From positions 6,138,001 to 6,202,000 of the forward strand of contig OZ316891.1 of the NCBI GenBank assembly GCA_973895155.1: a stretch of 64,000 nucleotides of DNA. Reading direction: 5' to 3'. The DNA comes from Marsupella aquatica. Taxonomy: Eukaryota; Marchantiophyta. The notes beneath the pieces are model-generated. The model was not told where the DNA came from, did not search any database, and saw only the letters and a program-made list of their open reading frames with translations. A program made the translations under genes and the position numbers. Position 1 is the first letter of the stretch, and each line of letters opens with the position of its first letter. Positions 1 through 11,659 of the stretch are shown piece by piece.

Positions 1-1309
1 GTACGCGCACAAATGCAACAGGGTAGGCACAACACTTGTATGCTGCAATTAAGGTTTGATCATTAGGTCCTCATCCTTGGGGTTCCACTTGGTGTATCTT
101 ATGTACGGTAAGGAGCTCCCCAATCACTAAAGTTCTGACACTTTGGGGCCTTGTACACCCCAAAAATTAAGAAACCAACTTAATTTTGCTTACCAAGGCT
201 ATTAATTTCAAAATTTTTGTTTAGGAAACTCATACTTTTTCTCGTCAGACAGTTAGTCAGAGGTCAAAACCCTTGTTAGCTGTCTTAAAAAACTATTTCA
301 AAACAAATTTGATTTCCTAGTAATGGACATAAGAATGTGACCAATTAGCCCATTCAATGTGCATGTGTTGCCCATAGTCTGCTGCAACCATGATGTCATT
401 GCTGAAATGTTGTTGCTGCACAATTGAATGATGCAATAGTTGACCCTGGAGGGGTTGGAAGACACAAATGAGAGGAAGAGCCTGGTGAGGGAGAGTCAGA
501 GCAAGAGTCAAGCAAGAGCCATAGTGAGAATATTAATTATATAAATAGGCCACTGGGGCAGCTCCAGCAAGTCTGTTGGCAGCAGAATAAAAATTAGTCA
601 TAAGAAACCCTTTTGGTCTTCACACTGATTCCCCCCCTCCAACCCTCACCTAAATTATCTCCTCCCCCTGGATGGTTTTTGGACCCAATTTATGCCACGT
701 ACTGAAAAATGTTGCATAAATTGGATGACCTCTATTTCACCAGGGATTTTTATCATCACCATCTTAATTTCCTAGAGTTTATCTTTCCAGGTGTATAGGT
801 CTTGAATTTGTGTACTGACCTTCCTTTTTCCCCCTAGAAAGTTCTCACTCCTCACCACCACATAGGTCAGGGTGGGTGGAAGGCGTGTAGGGGGCAAGTT
901 AGTCATCCCGACCAATCAGCTGCAGGTCAGCAGAAATGTATCTTTACATCAGCACACTGCCATGGCCTGTGCAGTGTGGAGAGTCTGGGTGAGCCAAAGA
1001 CAGCACAGGCATAAGAGGAATTATTCCAGAAGGAAAATTGAGACAAGAATCAAATTTTGAGAGACATCCAACTGTGATGACAAACTCAAGAAGAGCTTTG
1101 GGGCCCAAGACAAACAACCCACCCCCATACATGCAACCCAAATATAGTTGCCCTTCAAATGACGGCCTCCCACCCCCATACATGTAACCTCAAATACTGG
1201 CCCGTCAAATGACTGCCCCCACCCCATGCATGTAACAATGAACCCCAAAAAATCTGACCCCTTCATTGGCTGACCTTCTTCCCTCCAAGCAAAAACTCTA
1301 CCACAACCT
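1..1309. other. no recognisable gene; short imperfect tandem repeat
   Basis: I see no coding region here; the open frames are short and unlike known proteins. Positions about 1118-1236 hold three imperfect copies of a roughly 50-bp unit containing the motif CACCCCCATACATG. Confidence 0.5.
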
Positions 1310-1800
1310 TTCAGAGCGCATGTACCTCGGGGAACTATTTCACTCCACGGGTTTACAGGAGGTTGCGCATCTCTTCAGTTCGTCCGCGTGCTTACAATCG
1401 ACCATCAGAGCTATGGCTGCAAAAGAGGTTTCCTGATCACTCAATTGCTCGAACTGGAGGGATAGTGGCAGGCAGTGGGGGAGAAAATGGGAAACCCGCA
1501 GCCGCAGAATATTAAGAGTGTTCGAACTCCGGAGAGGCTAGGGTTGGAGAGAAGACGAGTCAGGAAAGGATACCGTTCCCAAGCTCCAGAAGGCTAGAAA
1601 TGGTCCTCCGTGCAGGCGGGCCGACTAGGTTATCCGACAGCAATCGCATGGGGGGAAGGCGGAGAAGCAAGGCTGGGCTCATCGTAATCCCCTCTGCTGG
1701 AGAATGAAGAGGAATTTCTGATGAGTTCAAGTTTGCAGGCGCAGCAGGCTTTCATGGACAAAGTAAAGGAAACGCTTCACGTCGACCAATCTATGTATAG
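1310..1800 (+). pseudogene. SIN3/PAH-derived gene fragment, copy 1 (most diverged)
   Basis: This stretch matches, base for base with many changes, the segment at 9,090-9,600 (+) and the reverse complement of 22,310-22,830. Shared landmarks are AAACCCGCAGCCGCAGA, the run around GAGACGAGTCAGG, TCTCTGCTGGAGAATGA, and the end CAGGCTTTC-GACAAAGT-AAGGAAACG. The parent at 22.7-23.3 kb encodes paired amphipathic helix (PAH) domains of the SIN3 corepressor family. Only the tail of PAH2 and the following unrecognised segment are represented here, and the frame is broken several times. I infer a non-functional relic of a segmental copy. Confidence 0.55.
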
Positions 1801-3059
1801 AGCGTTTCTCGCGTGTTTCCGATCATCAGCCCTTCCGTGTTGCAAAGCTTCGTTGTCGATACATTGGCTGAGTTCAACGATTTGCTTTGCGGTAGCTACA
1901 TCCTCGATTTGCCGTCATTAGCAAAATGCTTGATTGTGAGGAACGTGTCATGAGTTTGGCGGCTCAGAAGGAAGTCCCCAGCCGGAAGCCCTCATCACTT
2001 CTCAACATGGTGAAGCATTCAAATGAGCCAGTTTCACACCTCGACAGATTGAATTGGGAACGTTGTACACCCAGCTCGCCTCCTGCCCCAAAACTACCCG
2101 AAGATATCACCAATTCAACCCACCATTCGATCAGAACTGGCTTCTGCGATCCTCAACTGCTGCCGCGTATGTGCGACAGCTGGAATTGAGAACCACAACT
2201 CAACTACTGCCGTGTATGTGCGACAGCTGGAATTGAGAACCACAACTTCAAGCCCCTGCGCAGGGTTATGAATCTATATGCGGAGAGTTCCTTCCGATGT
2301 GTAGTTGCTCGGTGTGAGGTTCATTTGTTAGTGCAACGGGCTGCCGTTACAGCTCGGACAGTGATATACCTATTGAGATACATAGAGGATCCGGAATTCA
2401 GACAGCAGATGTCGCGATCTACATTTGTGTTGGAAGACCATCTATCAGCTATCAATTTGAGATGCATCGATCGAGGAGGTCTATGGGGATCATGGGCTGG
2501 ACTTCATTGCATTGAGCTGTTACGCACAGATCGATCCATCTACTACTCTACCCTGTTGTACTCACTCGTTTGCTTCAGAAGCACGAGGAATGGTTTCGGT
2601 AGCGGATCAAGATGAACAAAGTATGGGATAAGGTGTACTAGAAATATTACAGTTAGTCGCTTGGTGATGTAGCTTCGACCTATGACAATAGCTAGTAGGA
2701 CGAGAGGCTCTTGAATGTATCAGTAAAGGGAACGATGCAGATGGGACATTCATCCGCATCGATAGGAGGGGCTACCAAGTAAGAACGTTGGAGTGTTCAC
2801 CGCAGAAGTCAACCTGACACCTGGAGACAGTCTCCTCACTATAGCCTGTACGTACCTAATTAAAGAAATGGTGGCCAGCTAATAGTTGATGTAAAACAAA
2901 GGAAGGATGTTAACGTCACTGATTGGCCACTACTAGAGGACTCAAGGAGAACACTTCCATCTGTCAGGGACCAGATCAAATGGATGCCAAACTTTCCACA
3001 TTTTTGTGAAGGAATTTTTTTTTAATCCCTGACACAGTGGAGCTAGGGGTCAGATAGTA
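1801..3059. other. non-coding stretch with a 47-bp tandem duplication
   Basis: No gene is supported. Positions about 2160-2250 contain two near-identical 47-bp units (CTGCCGYGTATGTGCGACAG followed by CTGGAATTGAGAACCACAAC), which produce short open frames on the plus strand. The 115-codon frame at 2268-2615 matches nothing I know. Confidence 0.5.
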
Positions 3060-4443
3060 GTCTTTCATGTTTTAGACTAGGAAAGCAACCGAGATCAACG
3101 CAAGGTAGCTAGTTAACGTTAGGTTGACCAGCTGAATTGTTTTTGATGGTAAATCAATAAAGGGCCATGTCCATTCTGTAACCTTCAATCATGTTGCTTG
3201 CAAGCAAGCAGAGTCCAATTATATACTCCGAAACCTTCTGGTGAATGCAGTACGTCGAACTTTCATGTATGTAAAATGAGAGCAGTAGTGAACTTCGAAT
3301 GGCAGTTAAATTGACATGCAACTGAGTGTATGGAATGATTGTTTTTGGTTATATTTGGATCAATTAATTAATTTTTAATTAGTGATCCATCCAAGCAAGA
3401 CAATTAAGCTAGTTGGACAATTAGATGTTCAGATCGAATGGATGGAGTTCAGACTTTGAAAGTGCAATATTGATAGCTATTGAAGAGTTGATAGTGCGGC
3501 CAAGTGGTAAGAGATTCACGATTAGATAAGGAACCGTGATGACGAGTCAGGTATCTATTGCTTCTGCTTTGATTGTGAACAGCAGCCGAGAATGTACTTG
3601 GATGACACTGATGATTATTTGTTTTACAAAAACCTATGAAATGCGCTAATGATTTCATTCGGATGCAAGGAAACCCAGGAAAAAGTAAGACTAAGTCAAT
3701 TAATGAAACTAATGCGTTAGTGGTTACACCCTACACTATAAACAATTTGCTCACACTTTAGGCGCTCTTAATAGAAGATTGGAAAGGGCGGAGACAATTG
3801 TCTCAAACTAAAGGGGTACAAAATTAAAGGGGTCTGATCAAGTGGGTATATATTTTAATTTTTATACTAAGTGAGGGCCCAGTTGAGGGATGCTCACAAA
3901 GTTTCTATGGTGACAACAAACTTGCCAAATCACATACTGCTCATCATTTCAGGACCAAGCACATTGAAGTTCCTTATCATCGATCAGGATCAAGCACATT
4001 GATGTTCCTTATCATGTTGTTCGTGAACAAGTTCAAGAGGCATTGTTGTTATTCGGTACCTCTCCACAGAGGACATGCCTATTGATGGCCTTACTAAGCC
4101 TCTCATTGTATTTTTGATATCTATTGACCTCAGTGGTCTCAAGCTGATACCTGGTAGCCAAGCCAAAATGGTCAAGATCGGGGTGTCTGTGTGAATTCCT
4201 GAGACTGCAGATTCCTGACATTTGGACCAGTGACAATAAATCGTGTTAGGACTCATCCTCAATGCTGGTTACCCACACCTTCTTGGGTTCCTCATCCTCC
4301 TTCTCAACCTTGACTTTAATTTATTCTCCCTTCTGGCCACCACCGGCCGTGTATGTCAGCCCGATCGTGAGTCACTTTCTCATCAACTGAAGACTTTGTG
4401 TCAGGCGCCTCTCTTGTCATAGAAATGTGAATAATGTTTGACA
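3060..4443 (+). repeat. left arm Z of large inverted repeat
   Basis: This 1.4 kb matches the reverse complement of 29,682-30,732 joined to 32,733-33,060. At least four landmarks confirm it: GTCTTTCATGTTTTAGA at 3,060, AGTGATCCATCCAAGC at 3,381, the run around 3,485-3,640, and GACACAAAGTC near 4,390. It is the unoccupied (empty) version of the site where the CACTA element at 30,733-32,729 sits. Small open frames inside (for example 3,990-4,262 minus, mirrored at 29,781-30,092 plus) are shared by both arms, but I do not recognise them. Confidence 0.9.
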
Positions 4444-5009
4444 ACCTGTTCTCAATATATCTCAGTTTTTTCTTTAGTTTTCCGGATGTGGTACGCGCGC
4501 CCCGAATTTGTCCTGATCTGACCATCCTCAGGTACAGATAGGGGCCGTTGTTGAAGGCCCATTGACTTCTGCTTGGCTGTAGGTTTCGACTGTCCATTTG
4601 GCTTGTGCTACCAAGGACATGCCAGAAGAACCTCTGGTACCACAGGTTCGGAACCATTCTCATGCCGAGGCTCTTACTTCCATCCGATCTAAATTAATGG
4701 CCGTTCCCCTTTTTTTCATAAGTAACTAACGTAGCATGAAAAGCTGGTTCATAGACATCCTCCATCTTACTAGCTAGCATTGGCCGTTCCCCTTCTTTTC
4801 ATAACTGTTGGAGCATGACCAGCTGGTTCATAGGCATCCTCCATCTTACTAGCATTGACATCTTCAGTCTTTGCTTGATGTGCGTGTTTAGCAGTTGTGC
4901 CAGTCCCCAAAGCTTTTGTTGAATTGTGGTTCCAGTGGTGCCGATTAATGACAGTTGTCGCAGATTCAGATTCTTGACGTGATCAGATTCTTGACGTGAT
5001 CGGCTGCAG
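4444..5009. other. spacer with a short local duplication
   Basis: No gene seen. The phrase GGCCGTTCCCCTTCTTTTCAT with a following AGCTGGTTCATAG-CATCCTCCATC segment occurs twice (about 4,697-4,775 and 4,783-4,850), a local duplication. Confidence 0.5.
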
Positions 5010-5883
5010 TCAAATTACTTGAACCGGATCATCTGATCGAGAAGCATTGAGAAGAATGCCGGTACCCAGGGAACTGTATTGTTCATACAGCTCAAGCATT
5101 TGGTTGCCAACTTCTTCCAACTGTCGAGGACTGACTTCGAACTCTCGCCACCAAAGTGTCTCCCCATCTGTACGTATCTTGACATTAAGAAACTTAGCCG
5201 CGAGGAAGATGGCCCCTGCAGCAATTTGATGGGGCTTAAACTGCAGGCAGAGCGACGTGCGCAGCCCGTCATTCACAAAGTTCCAGGCCACTTGTTTCAG
5301 TGCGTTGTGAGGAACCTTGAACTTTTTAATAGCTGCAACCAATGGCTTATAAGGATGAGCTATCTCAAGATCCAAACCCAGTGTGGTCAGAACTAGTCGT
5401 TCTCCCATCAATATTAACTCCTTCTGCTCCTCGTAAACATCCTTGTTCTTGATGCGCCCCACCGCTGCAGGATCCTTTTCATGTCGAACCTCATTAAGAC
5501 ATATGGACAACATCTCGGAGAGGTTTTGGTGTCTCCTCCACTTTACCAGCCAAAAACATGCAGGAAGTTGCAATGATATATCTATCATTTTTCAAATGTG
5601 AGTGTCGAAGGTAGAATCGATGAGAGAAGACAATTGCCGTGGCGATGGTCAACTGATGGACTCTCAGACGCATGCCCAGATCTTGAAGGAAAGTAGTATA
5701 GCACACTCGAAAGTACGTCTCTTTCTTCAAATCGATACCGTCAAGACGCGAAGGAGACCTTGTCTCGATTTCCTCCCTTGAAAAATACCAGTTGGAACTC
5801 GAATGGTCAGGCTCCTCGAGCCTCCCTAATGGTGTTCCACATCCTGCTAATGCCCTCTGGGGAGCTTGAAATCCACCAGACAT
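5010..5883 (-). pseudogene. cyclin T (CYCT) retrocopy, copy 1, frameshifted
   Basis: Conceptual product of about 290 residues. The N-terminal frame (5,883 down to 5,494) has the plant CycT signatures [41 protein letters not shown] and FLAGKVEET. The second frame (to 5,010) holds the second cyclin fold ([44 protein letters not shown]). CycT partners CDK9/CDKC in P-TEFb, the nuclear kinase that phosphorylates the RNA polymerase II C-terminal domain. The frames are split by one extra T at 5,494/5,495 (TCATTAAG against TCATAAG in copy 2), which turns the tyrosine after HMS into a stop. The copy has no introns although plant CycT genes normally do, so I infer a processed copy. The C-terminal tail is short compared with full plant CycT. 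A partial copy lies at 11,660-12,109. Confidence 0.85.
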
Positions 5884-6179
5884 CGTTCCCGCCTTCTGCG
5901 TTCCTCGAAGAAAGAAACCTTTCTAATTTGATACCTGCGCACTAAACCGCCAGTGAGATATTCTTAATCATAAGCTCAACACAACCGAGACTTTTGTGGT
6001 GGGACTAAACCGCACGTACTCAAACGCTGTCCCGATCAACGAGCCGAGGAAACTGTCTGAAAAGCACAAAGGGCCGACAATTTATCCACGATCCCGATCG
6101 AGTTAAACCACCGAAAACGAGGATGGTCAAAACGTAAGCCCCTTACTCTTCAGCCTCAAGCTTAAATACACATGCTCCC

Positions 6180-6500
6180 TCTCCAGCCACCCGCCAGAAG
6201 GCTTCTTTGCTGTGAAGGAGGTTGAGGCTGGCGCCTGAAATCATACAAGAGACTGACTAGGACTCCCCTCCAAGGACAAGTGACTGACTAAGGACTCCCC
6301 TCCAAGGACAAGTGACTCTCCCTCCGTAAGACTTCAGGCTCAAGCCTAAAACACCCATGCTTCCTCCCAAGCCACCCGCCGGAAGGCTTCCTTACTGTGA
6401 AGCAGGTCGAGCTTCAAATCATATATACAAGAGACTGAAGAAGGACTCCCCTCCAAGGACAAGTGATTCTCCCTCGGGTAAACAAAGAGGCTGCAGCACG
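6180..6500 (+). repeat. imperfect ~130-140-bp tandem repeat (also at 12,400-12,700)
   Basis: Two to three imperfect units share CCACCCGCC-GAAGGCTTC, TGTGAAG-AGGT, ACAAGAGACTGA and GGACTCCCCTCCAAGGACAA. The same array is present in X2 at about 12,410-12,700, so it predates the segmental duplication. No coding role is apparent. Confidence 0.7.
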
Positions 6501-6889
6501 TCAATTAAAGCAACAACAGTCCGCAAGAACAGTCCTTTTCCACCCAGTTCTCGGCATTGACTTGAAATTCCGATCCGGGCTAAGCCACTCACGAACACCG
6601 CCACTCGCATGATCAAAGGCAGACCCGTCCAAACATGAAAGCTAGGGCAGTAATACATAAATCGGGACACCATGCATGAACGAATTAAGGGCATCCACAA
6701 CCCTGAACGCCCTCTCCTCCCGCCTGCTGGTACCAGAAATTGACCTAAACGAGCATGAACCTCCATGTCCTCTTCCTCTTACCTTTTCTCGCAGTCCTGC
6801 TCGCTGACAAACAAAAGTTGGCCTAGAACAAAAAGGTCCAAATTAAAATTACCAGTAATCTTATCGTACGATGATAATCCCTGTTTCAC

Positions 6890-7085
6890 GTGATGGGAAT
6901 AGCCGTCCGTGCGCTGTTGTACTTGTCAGACTATTGCAAAGATGAGAAGTTCCCATCCGAGTCGGGCTTTGAGGTCCATTCCCTCAACTTCGAAGGCTAC
7001 TCAGATGCATTCTTTGCCGGCAATACCACGAACATAAATTCAACATCCAGATATGTAGTCAAAGCTTACAAATGATGGTGTCAGC
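6890..7085 (+). mobile_element. copia RNase H fragment, copy 1
   Basis: The translated frame contains EVHSLNFEGYSDA, FAGNTTN and TSRYVVK, matching the Ty1/copia RNase H block Y-D-A-S/D-W-A-x-D-x(4)-K/R-S-T-S-G-Y-V. The nearby complete copia element (27,828 onward) has NFQGYCDASFVDN and KSTSGYLFKL at the same place. Only about 60 codons survive. A sister fragment lies at 13,109-13,306. I infer an old solo scrap carried along in the segmental duplication. Confidence 0.75.
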
Positions 7086-7098
7086 TGGAAATTAATCA

Positions 7099-7628
7099 TT
7101 ACATGCCATAAGGCCCACCAAATTTGATCTTGCTATGCCCTCTCAATTTCTTGCTCATCTTGATCCTTTGAAAGACACTTGTCGGCTTTGCTATCGCATA
7201 GCTGGCCTTCTTGATAGAAGAAATTCGATGATATCTAGCAACCCCACCACCCAGTTCACTCAGTGTCAATTCGGTGAACTTGGCTTGCCTGCCCACTGGC
7301 ATCTCATGGCCTCTTGGCTCACCTTTTGCAGACACAAACCAGTACCGATGTGCTGCTATGGAGGGAGGTCTGATCCTGCTGCCGCATAACTGAGTTCCAG
7401 CTGGTGCAACCCATCTGGCTGCATTCTGGATTCTGTTCGATCTAAGATAGGATCTTCCCTAGTAATGAAAATTCCCTCACGAATCCATGTTTGCACCCAA
7501 GACCTTGCGTGGTCTTTGCCAAGGGGAAACAACAGGGGACAGTGTTTCCCACTTTGGAAATGTGAAGGCTTTGGTCTCAGTGCGCTTTCTTCCTGTGCAT
7601 TCTGAAGATTATCTTTTATGTTACACAA
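7099..7628 (-). pseudogene. unrecognised conserved ORF pair, copy 1
   Basis: Two overlapping minus-strand frames (7,628-7,356 then 7,335-7,099) read together as one protein-like stretch, with landmarks KPSHFQSGKHCPLLFPLGKD, DPILDRTESRMQPDGLHQLE and RQAKFTELTLSELGGGVARY. The same stretch is present at 13,825-13,351 with mostly conservative changes. I do not recognise the family. The conserved composition in both copies suggests a former gene or a transposon coding remnant broken by a frameshift. Confidence 0.4.
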
Positions 7629-8072
7629 ACAACTAATTTCTATATCAGATGTTTTTGGGAAAGGAGCCTGCCAAAAGATGGGTGATTAGCCCTTCACTCC
7701 AAAAATTGACTTACCTTGAAGCTATTAGATGTTTTAGTCAAAACTCAACTTGACTTCCCCAAACAGCTGCTTCTTGGTTTGCTACAGGCTCTCTTTCCAG
7801 ATAGCTGCTTTGTGGTTAGTCATGCCCACTAGTAAGCCAACTGACTTACTAAGTCGGCTTTGGCACTCCCTGGTATCATTCTTGTTATTTTCCTATGAAG
7901 TCACCCTGTAATTGACTAAATTTTGGCCTTTTTCTAACGCTCATCCCCTAGAACTTGACTAATTGAAAATAAATATATAATTTTTAGGCTAATTATGAAT
8001 ATTGTGTAATGAAATTCTTGAAGTTACATTATCTTAAATCTGAACTGTGCAAAAAATTCTTTTTCTATGCAT
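7629..8072. other. AT-rich non-coding DNA in X1
   Basis: No gene is seen. The sequence is collinear with 13,826-14,269 in copy X2. Confidence 0.5.
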
Positions 8073-8372
8073 CTCGGGGGTCTCACTATATGGAGACCTC
8101 CCCACCACCTACTACATTTTTAGGCCTTGGATCCCCTTAAATGTAGGATTTAAAAAATAAAATTAACTCTTATAAAGCTAAAATATTCTTGGATTATTAT
8201 AAAATTTTGATTGAAAAGATATTGCTGTTCTTATAAAAGACTAAAAATTGAAATTAAAATATACTGTTGTTATTCTGCATGCAAAAAATCTCAAATTTTT
8301 CCTTAGAAACAATAAAATGACTTTATTTTTTGTGGTACGTGGTGCCATTTTTGTGGAAGTGAAACCCCCAAA
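8073..8372 (+). mobile_element. 301-bp-family MITE (8-bp-TSD type), degenerate copy
   Basis: Begins CTCGGGGGTCTCACTATATG and ends TTTTTGTGGAAGTGAAACCCCC, the same two ends as the complete element at 29,024-29,324, which has a perfect 8-bp TSD. The interior is AT-rich with no coding capacity. The last three bases have drifted (AAA for GAG) and no clean TSD remains. A collinear copy lies at 14,270-14,563. Confidence 0.8.
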
Positions 8373-9067
8373 TTCTTTATGAACCCCTTGGAATCACTTA
8401 GGGTAAAACTTTTAATATACTTGTGAGCACTTACATGTTACATATACCCCTTATTAATTTTCATATGGCAAATTTAGAAGACCCTTGAAAAATATAATAA
8501 ATAATTTTCAATATATTAAAAACACTTTTAAGTCAATTATAATTACTTTGGAATCTCATTGGAAAATTTCTTGTGTCTTTATAAAGTATCGTATATACAA
8601 TACTAAAACATGATCAAGTGCATATGTATAGTTTTTGCTTAACCGTCCATACTATTATAAAAAATTAAACTATTAATACATGATCTACACTAAGCAAGTG
8701 ACACATGGACCCATGTGTTGGTGATTTGTGGCATACACTATGTGGTTATACCCTTGCATAGAAATGAAAACATTATTTTGATCAAATAAAAATATCTTAG
8801 TGTAATTATATAATGAGATAAGGTGTTAAAAAATCACATTCATTACAAATTTATGATAATAATTATTATTTGAGCAAGATTTTAAATATCTTTCATTTGT
8901 TTGTACTTGGTTCTAAGAATCCAACAAGTGATTCCCCAAGGGCTTGAACAGAAAAATTAATTTCAGATCTGAAAAATTAAACAACATCTTCTTGAAAGTG
9001 ATCCTCTTTTGAGTTCACCTTGCAAATGAAAGTGTCAACAGTTCACCTTGCAAATGAAAGTGTCAAC
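8373..9067. other. AT-rich non-coding DNA
   Basis: No gene is seen. The stretch is collinear with 14,564-15,116 apart from indels. Confidence 0.5.
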
Positions 9068-9079
9068 TATGTACGGGAA

Positions 9080-10835
9080 GAGAACGTACTATTTCAATCC
9101 AGGAAGTTCACCAAGAGGTAGCGCATGTCTTCAGGGAGCATCATGATGTGGCGGACGAGTTCATCAGCATCGTGCGACCCTAATATCACCTGACCGACAT
9201 CGTCAATTGAGACATCCGGCCGATGGCTGCTAATGATGTCCGGATCACTTAATTGCAGCTCGTCAGGGAAGGGTGTCTTCAAAGTGGAGGGGCACGTACC
9301 GGCAGACAGTGGGGGACAAAGTAGCAAACCCGCAGCCGCAGATAGTGAGTGTGCTCGAGCTCCGGAGATGGTTGGAGCGGAGACGAGTCAGGGCAGTATA
9401 CATTCTTGCTAAGGTCAAGAAGATTGAGAATATTCCACCGTCCATGCGGGCCGACGAGCTTACCCGACTCCAATTTCAAGTGGGGGAAGAAGGAGAAGCA
9501 GCGCAGGCCCACCTGGGTCTTCTCTGCTGGAGAATGAGAGAAGTTTTGGAGAGTTCTACTTTGGAGGCGCGGCAGGCTTTCTTCGACAAAGTGAAGGAAA
9601 CGTTTACACGACCAAGTTTTGTGTGAAGAGTTAAACAGGTGTTCCTACGCCTTTCAGCGAAGCGATTCATCAGCTGTTCCGTGCCAGATTGAGTAGTAAG
9701 TCGAGGGATATGTGCGTACCAATTAGTCTATGAAGTCCAACCATGATCCTCATATATAGATACTACGGGCCTCTATAGATAATTGATAGATGATGTTACA
9801 AGACAAATGGACATTGACATCTGCGCTGTGAGGTACGGTGTGCTTAGGAAAGCAAATAGAAGAAGGCAAGTAGTTAATGCTGACGCTGACCACCTGATTA
9901 ATGGTTTTTATGCCAAATTAATAAAAGCTCGTATCCCTTTAGAGTTTTCTAACCTTGCTTGCTGTACGTATCCATTCAGATTTTTTTAATAAACATAGTA
10001 TTGCTTGTTCTGTCCATTCAGAATTTTCTGATGTACATGATCTTGCTTGTTATAGCAAGCAGAGCCTGTAGTCGAAGTTTCTTGTAATAAAATGATAACT
10101 TGACCTTCATATGGCAGGTGAGTTTCACTTCTGAGTCTACGGAATAAGTGTTTCCAATTAGGGTTCTCTCTCTCTTGTCTCTCTCTCTTAACAACATGAG
10201 TAGAACGCAAAAGAAATGGATGGCCAATAAAATAATAAGCTAGACAAGTATTATTACGAGCTATACACAGAAAATCCAATAATATACGCGATATGATACA
10301 CTCGATAACGCGAATAAAGACACCAATGTGATCAGGACATCTCAGACGTTCATAGACCCACTAAACCTAAGTTGAGTCGAAACCTGACCGACTTTCACAG
10401 ACTCACTAAACCTAATTAAGTTGAGCCCAAATCCGATCTACCGGTCATCAGAAGCGCCTCCATAAAGGATTGAAAATAGCCATACATATATAATACCACA
10501 CAGCGCAGGGTCAGACACCCTTAAACTGACACTGGAATCTTGAGTGGGAGCATGGAAGAAGATGACACAGACTTAGGAACAAAGGAGAATTGTGGGAGTG
10601 CAGTGTTTATACTCCAGGACCATCCAGTGACTTGACCTTATTAACATGGGCAAACATGATCAGGTGCCAGAAATTAATCTTTTATCATCCGTATCACTCC
10701 GTGTTTACTATGCTGTATTCTAAAAACGGTTACAAAGTTAACAAGTTTTTGATCCAAAAGCTCTGAATCACTCCTGTTTGCTATGCTATATTCTATAAAC
10801 GTTACAAAAACAATGAGGCAAAAGCCAGCCCTTTC
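9080..10835 (+). repeat. left arm Y of large inverted repeat
   Basis: Matches the reverse complement of 20,970-22,830 over its length. Landmarks are the SIN3-derived segment, TTCAGCGAAGCGATTCATCA, GAAACTTCGACTACAGGC (reverse complement), and the CTCT-rich stretch at 10,160-10,190. Arm Y-right has an extra 126-bp tandem duplication here. Together with arm pair Z it indicates a large decayed palindrome. Confidence 0.9.
9090..9626 (+). pseudogene. SIN3/PAH-derived gene fragment, copy 2
   Basis: The first 85 bp correspond to the end of the second PAH domain of the 22,735-23,346 ORF (QEVHQEVAH, HHD-ADEFISIV). They are followed by a spacer and then an open frame of 117 codons (9,273-9,626) with PQIVSVLELRRWLERRRVRA, LLCWRMREVLESSTLEARQA and FFDKVKETF. 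The same frame, 98 codons long, occurs at 22,645-22,349 (minus), and a third broken version at about 1,480-1,800. I do not recognise the 117-codon segment; it is rich in Arg and Glu and probably helical. PAH1 and the start of PAH2 are missing here, so this copy is 5'-truncated. Confidence 0.6.
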
Positions 10836-11659
10836 TTGGCCTAAGTTTCCCCGCAGCAGCCTAGACATGGGTGCAAAAAGGTGCGATTCAAAATCAGGTG
10901 GAATAAGGACTTTATTTCACCCCGATGGCGGGGTTGAACGAAAAAATTGGGGTCTTGAACCATCTCGTTTGTTTCCCAGAAAAAGTTAAGAATGCTTGGT
11001 GATGTAAGTGGACTCACGACTTGAGTATCAGCGCTAACTAACTGCACCCTCATGGTCTAAGTCTAATCAAAATCTAAAACTATAATAAAGGATCCCTGAC
11101 TAACTGCACCCCTCATGGTTTAAGTCTAATCCTAATTTACAACTATAATAAGGATCCCTCATTTTTATAGTCCTTTGTCCCAATAGAAAAAAGCTCATAG
11201 GCTGGAAAAATACATTAGCTATTTTCCTTGACCATTTGATGAAAACAATATGTAACATGTTGTCGACTCGTTAGATGCGCAGAGCTTGAACACGAGACAG
11301 GAAAAAACACTCAAAGCCATCGAACACGATTTTGAAAACTTCCTGGAGTGCAGATTTCATTATGCCTCAAAAGAGGGCGAGAGCCAGAGTACATAGTGGC
11401 GCGGGGATGGACCTCAGTCCTTATCACACCGTTGTCCCGCGGAAGCCATGTGGCACAGAAAACGACGAAAGCAATGTGGCTTACAGTAAGCCTGATACTA
11501 CTGTATGTAAATGTAGACTAACCGACAGACGAGCACCGAAACAGAAAGGTAAACTTTCACACATGTGCGTCCTGTTGCCCCACAAATACCCTGGCCTGAC
11601 TCCCTAGCCCTCCTTGAATAGTGGTGGCATAGGGCTCGTGCTAACGAAATCTCGTAGCG
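10836..11659. other. spacer with ~64-bp tandem duplication
   Basis: No gene is supported. Positions about 11,036-11,160 hold two ~64-bp units (ACTAACTGCACC-CTCATGG, TAAGTCTAATC, ACTATAATAA-GGATCCCT). The 91-codon open frame at 11,332-11,607 has no recognised similarity. Confidence 0.5.

Larger units (their letters stand above)
5466..9067 (+). repeat. direct segmental duplication, copy X1
   Basis: About 3.6 kb that recurs in the same orientation at 11,693-15,116. Collinear landmarks are the cyclin T N-terminal half, the ~140-bp repeats at 6.2-6.5 kb, the copia RNase H scrap, the unrecognised ORF pair, an 8.1-8.4 kb MITE, and the end TTCACCTTGCAAAT-AGTGTCAA. Copy 2 differs by many substitutions and small indels, so the duplication is not recent. 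The 3' boundary of X1 shows a local repeat (AGTTCACCTTGCAAATGAAA twice, 9,014-9,066). Confidence 0.9.

Noticed and set aside
2268-2615. 115-codon ORF
   Set aside because: No recognisable motifs, no second copy to show conservation, and composition like the surrounding non-coding DNA.
3500-3545. tRNA-like A box (GCGGCCAAGTGGTAAGAG), mirrored at ~30,590-30,635
   Set aside because: No B box, anticodon stem or acceptor stem could be built around it; probably chance or an old SINE trace.
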